A program made the position numbers and the translations under genes. The notes below the pieces were generated by a model. It was not told where the DNA came from, did not search any database, and saw only the letters and a list, made by a program, of their open reading frames with translations. A DNA stretch of 64,000 nt from Mermis nigrescens. Its lineage: Eukaryota > Nematoda > Enoplea > Mermithida > Mermithidae. Below are positions 62,355 through 64,000 of this stretch, in pieces (positions within the stretch are counted from its first letter, which is position 1; each line of letters opens with the position of its first letter). The DNA is taken from assembly GCA_036768485.1 (NCBI GenBank), contig JAVLUZ010000342.1:1205789-1269788 (forward strand). Direction: 5' to 3'.

Positions 62355-63420
62355 TATATATGGAACAAGAAGGGCAAAATGCACTTGAAATTATGAATCA
62401 TTAAGACACAAAAGGAGGTAACTAGGGAAAAGTTACCTATGTATGCCTGTAAAAATTGCATGACTCTGCTAAAACTTATACTCTCGCTACTAAACGCTAA
62501 AGTTGAAGAGATAGTCTGCGGTCTGCAGAAGGGAGTTGCATCTCGACATAAAAATAAATAATATGAGCTGCATATTCCTAGAAAAGAAGCGATCACTAAT
62601 TAAAAACGGCATAATGTGCTTGTTACGCTAGCTTGGTTTACATTACTATCTAGCAGCAATTAACAAGATGGTGTGCTTGTCATAATTCTCTTTAAAGCCA
62701 TTAACGAAAAATTATGTATGTAAATGTTATGAAATTTGATTCTAATAACTGAGAAATTAAATCGGTTATCAGAATACATGTAAGCTTTCTCATAATCTCT
62801 TTTTTCTGAGCCAGTGAATAATGTTTTATGAATGCGAGCTTTTTTACAGGCTGAGAATATACTTCAATTTTTTAGCATTTCTAGCGTAAATCTAATTTTC
62901 AGTAGGCTCAAAACTTTTATAGGCATGCGTAAGTAACTTTTACTAGTTCCCTCCATACGTGTACAGCATGGGAATTTTATAGTTTTCGGCTAAAAACGAT
63001 ACATACACGTCGAAAACACTGTTTTTGACGTTTCAGACAATGCTCGCTCTTTCTATAAGATCAAAACGTTAAAGAAAGCTTTAGAAAAATTCGAAAAAAT
63101 TGAGTAAACTGAATAAAATATAGTCAAGAAATGGCATATGGCGCGAAGCATCGAAAATTTGAGACTTTTGAGCCAAAAATGAGCTAAAAACGCTTAAAAG
63201 GGCACACTTTTTGCAACTTTTACGGAAAATTGACTATTCTGTAGAAAATGTCACAGCCATTTTGTGGGGGGGGGTCAGTTGGCATTCTGGTGGGTCAATT
63301 CCCCGCTCAACCCCCTTCCCTCAAGAACACGTCTGGTCTCATCCTTTTATGAACTCAATGATTCGTAATTCTGAATATATCCGTCCTTTTTGTTTCATTG
63401 AAGCATTTTCTTTGCTAGTA
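62355..63420. mobile_element. MITE-like family A, copy with nested insertion
   Basis: Left end 62355-62530 (GGAACAAGAAGGGCAAAATGC to AGTCTGCGGTCTGCAG). Right end 62850-62965 (CAGGCTGAGAATATACTTC), then interrupted by another MITE-like block (62970-63345, G-run GGGGGGGGGGTCAG and C-rich end) and resumed at 63350-63420 (TATCCGTCCTTTTTGTTTCA, ending TTTGCTAG). The middle differs from copies 1 and 2. Confidence 0.65.
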
Positions 63421-63559
63421 GACTACTTTTAATTAGCATTATTAAAATAAATCGGTCAGTAAACACAGTAACACGCTAAATTAATATTGTTATGAACGGC
63501 AGCATTATTTTTTCAAGCAAGTATTGAAATACTTTCAAATAAATAAATAAACAAATAAA

Positions 63560-64000
63560 TTACTTTCAGTCTAAACTTTACGCAACTTCTGGTTGTAAAG
63601 TAAAGTTACACCCATGACTCGTAATCATGAAGTTACACGAAACATTTCAAGGAAGAAGCTTTTGTAAAGTTCTAGAATTAGACTTAATTCTTAGTGTAAA
63701 CTTCACACTTCTACTGGGTGAGAAGGAAACATATCGTCAAATTCGTAATCTTTATGTTACGTAACATATTTTTAAAAGAATTTACGTCTTGCAAAGCTCT
63801 GGAAGTAAAATAACTTCATAGTGTAAACTTTACACATCAACAATAAATGAATAGTATAAACTGTACACAGCTACTAGGTGTAGATGAAATTAACAGTAAA
63901 AGTCGTAGTTCTGGTGTTACACAGAACGTTTTAAAGAGGATTAAGCTTCCGAAACGCTGTAGAACCTTACACAACCGCTAAGTGTATAGAAGATTTTAGT
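63560..64000. repeat. Repeat family D at the window edge
   Basis: Tandem-like units with AGTGTAAACTTCACACTTCT, TAGTGTAAACTTTACACATC and GTTACACAGAACGTTTTAAA. TTTGTAAAGTTCTAGAA, TTGCAAAGCTCTGGAAG and GAAACGCTGTAGAACC are spaced by about 130 and 160 bp. Same orientation as the copy beginning at 19182. Confidence 0.65.

Overview
This is a eukaryotic, AT-rich, intron-rich animal sequence, most likely from an arthropod. That assignment rests on the kind of gene and transposons seen and is not proven. One protein-coding gene can be read with confidence: an ether-a-go-go (EAG / KCNH1-5, Kv10-type) voltage-gated potassium channel. Ten coding exons lie on the + strand from the start codon at 35384 to 50798. 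They encode the PAS-cap, the PAS domain, a linker, S1-S6 with a GFG selectivity filter, and the first part of the C-linker. Every splice phase fits its neighbour. Two further exons, encoding the rest of the C-linker and the cyclic-nucleotide-binding homology domain (976-724 and 107-1), lie on the opposite strand at the far left of the window. They continue the protein exactly where the + strand exons stop, in the same phase and with no overlap or omission. A run of exactly 100 N (19082-19181) separates the two groups. The simplest reading is that the contig right of the gap is placed in the wrong orientation. A real inversion, or trans-splicing from both strands, would be the interesting alternative.

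Region by region. 1-1000 holds the EAG C-terminal exons (minus). 1000-4130 is short repeats plus a LINE reverse-transcriptase C-terminal relic inside an element with GTTGCAAT-type ends. 4150-8180 shows nothing I can support. 8189-10180 is a decayed retrotransposon gag-like region. 11905-12896 has a tandem repeat and a long TA microsatellite. 14040-18900 is a decayed Polinton (Maverick) on the minus strand, with remnants of a major capsid protein, a small glycine-rich minor protein, a penton-like minor capsid protein, a chromodomain integrase and an accessory protein. 19082-19181 is the gap. 19182-35000 is a nest of non-autonomous transposons, several with terminal repeats made of short tandem words, including a hAT element with a perfect 8-bp target duplication nested in a TAA-flanked element. 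35384-50798 is the EAG 5' portion, whose large S1-S2 intron carries a 4.7-kb palindrome. 50800-64000 is non-coding repeat-rich DNA, part of the next EAG intron if the contig is flipped.

No other gene is convincing. One possible 111-bp exon of unknown identity is on the minus strand at 29859-29749. Apart from the channel, the content is mobile DNA: at least five short MITE-like families recur in both orientations, and one of them touches the splice acceptor of a channel exon. All repeat families were found by eye, so copy boundaries are approximate unless a target duplication is given.
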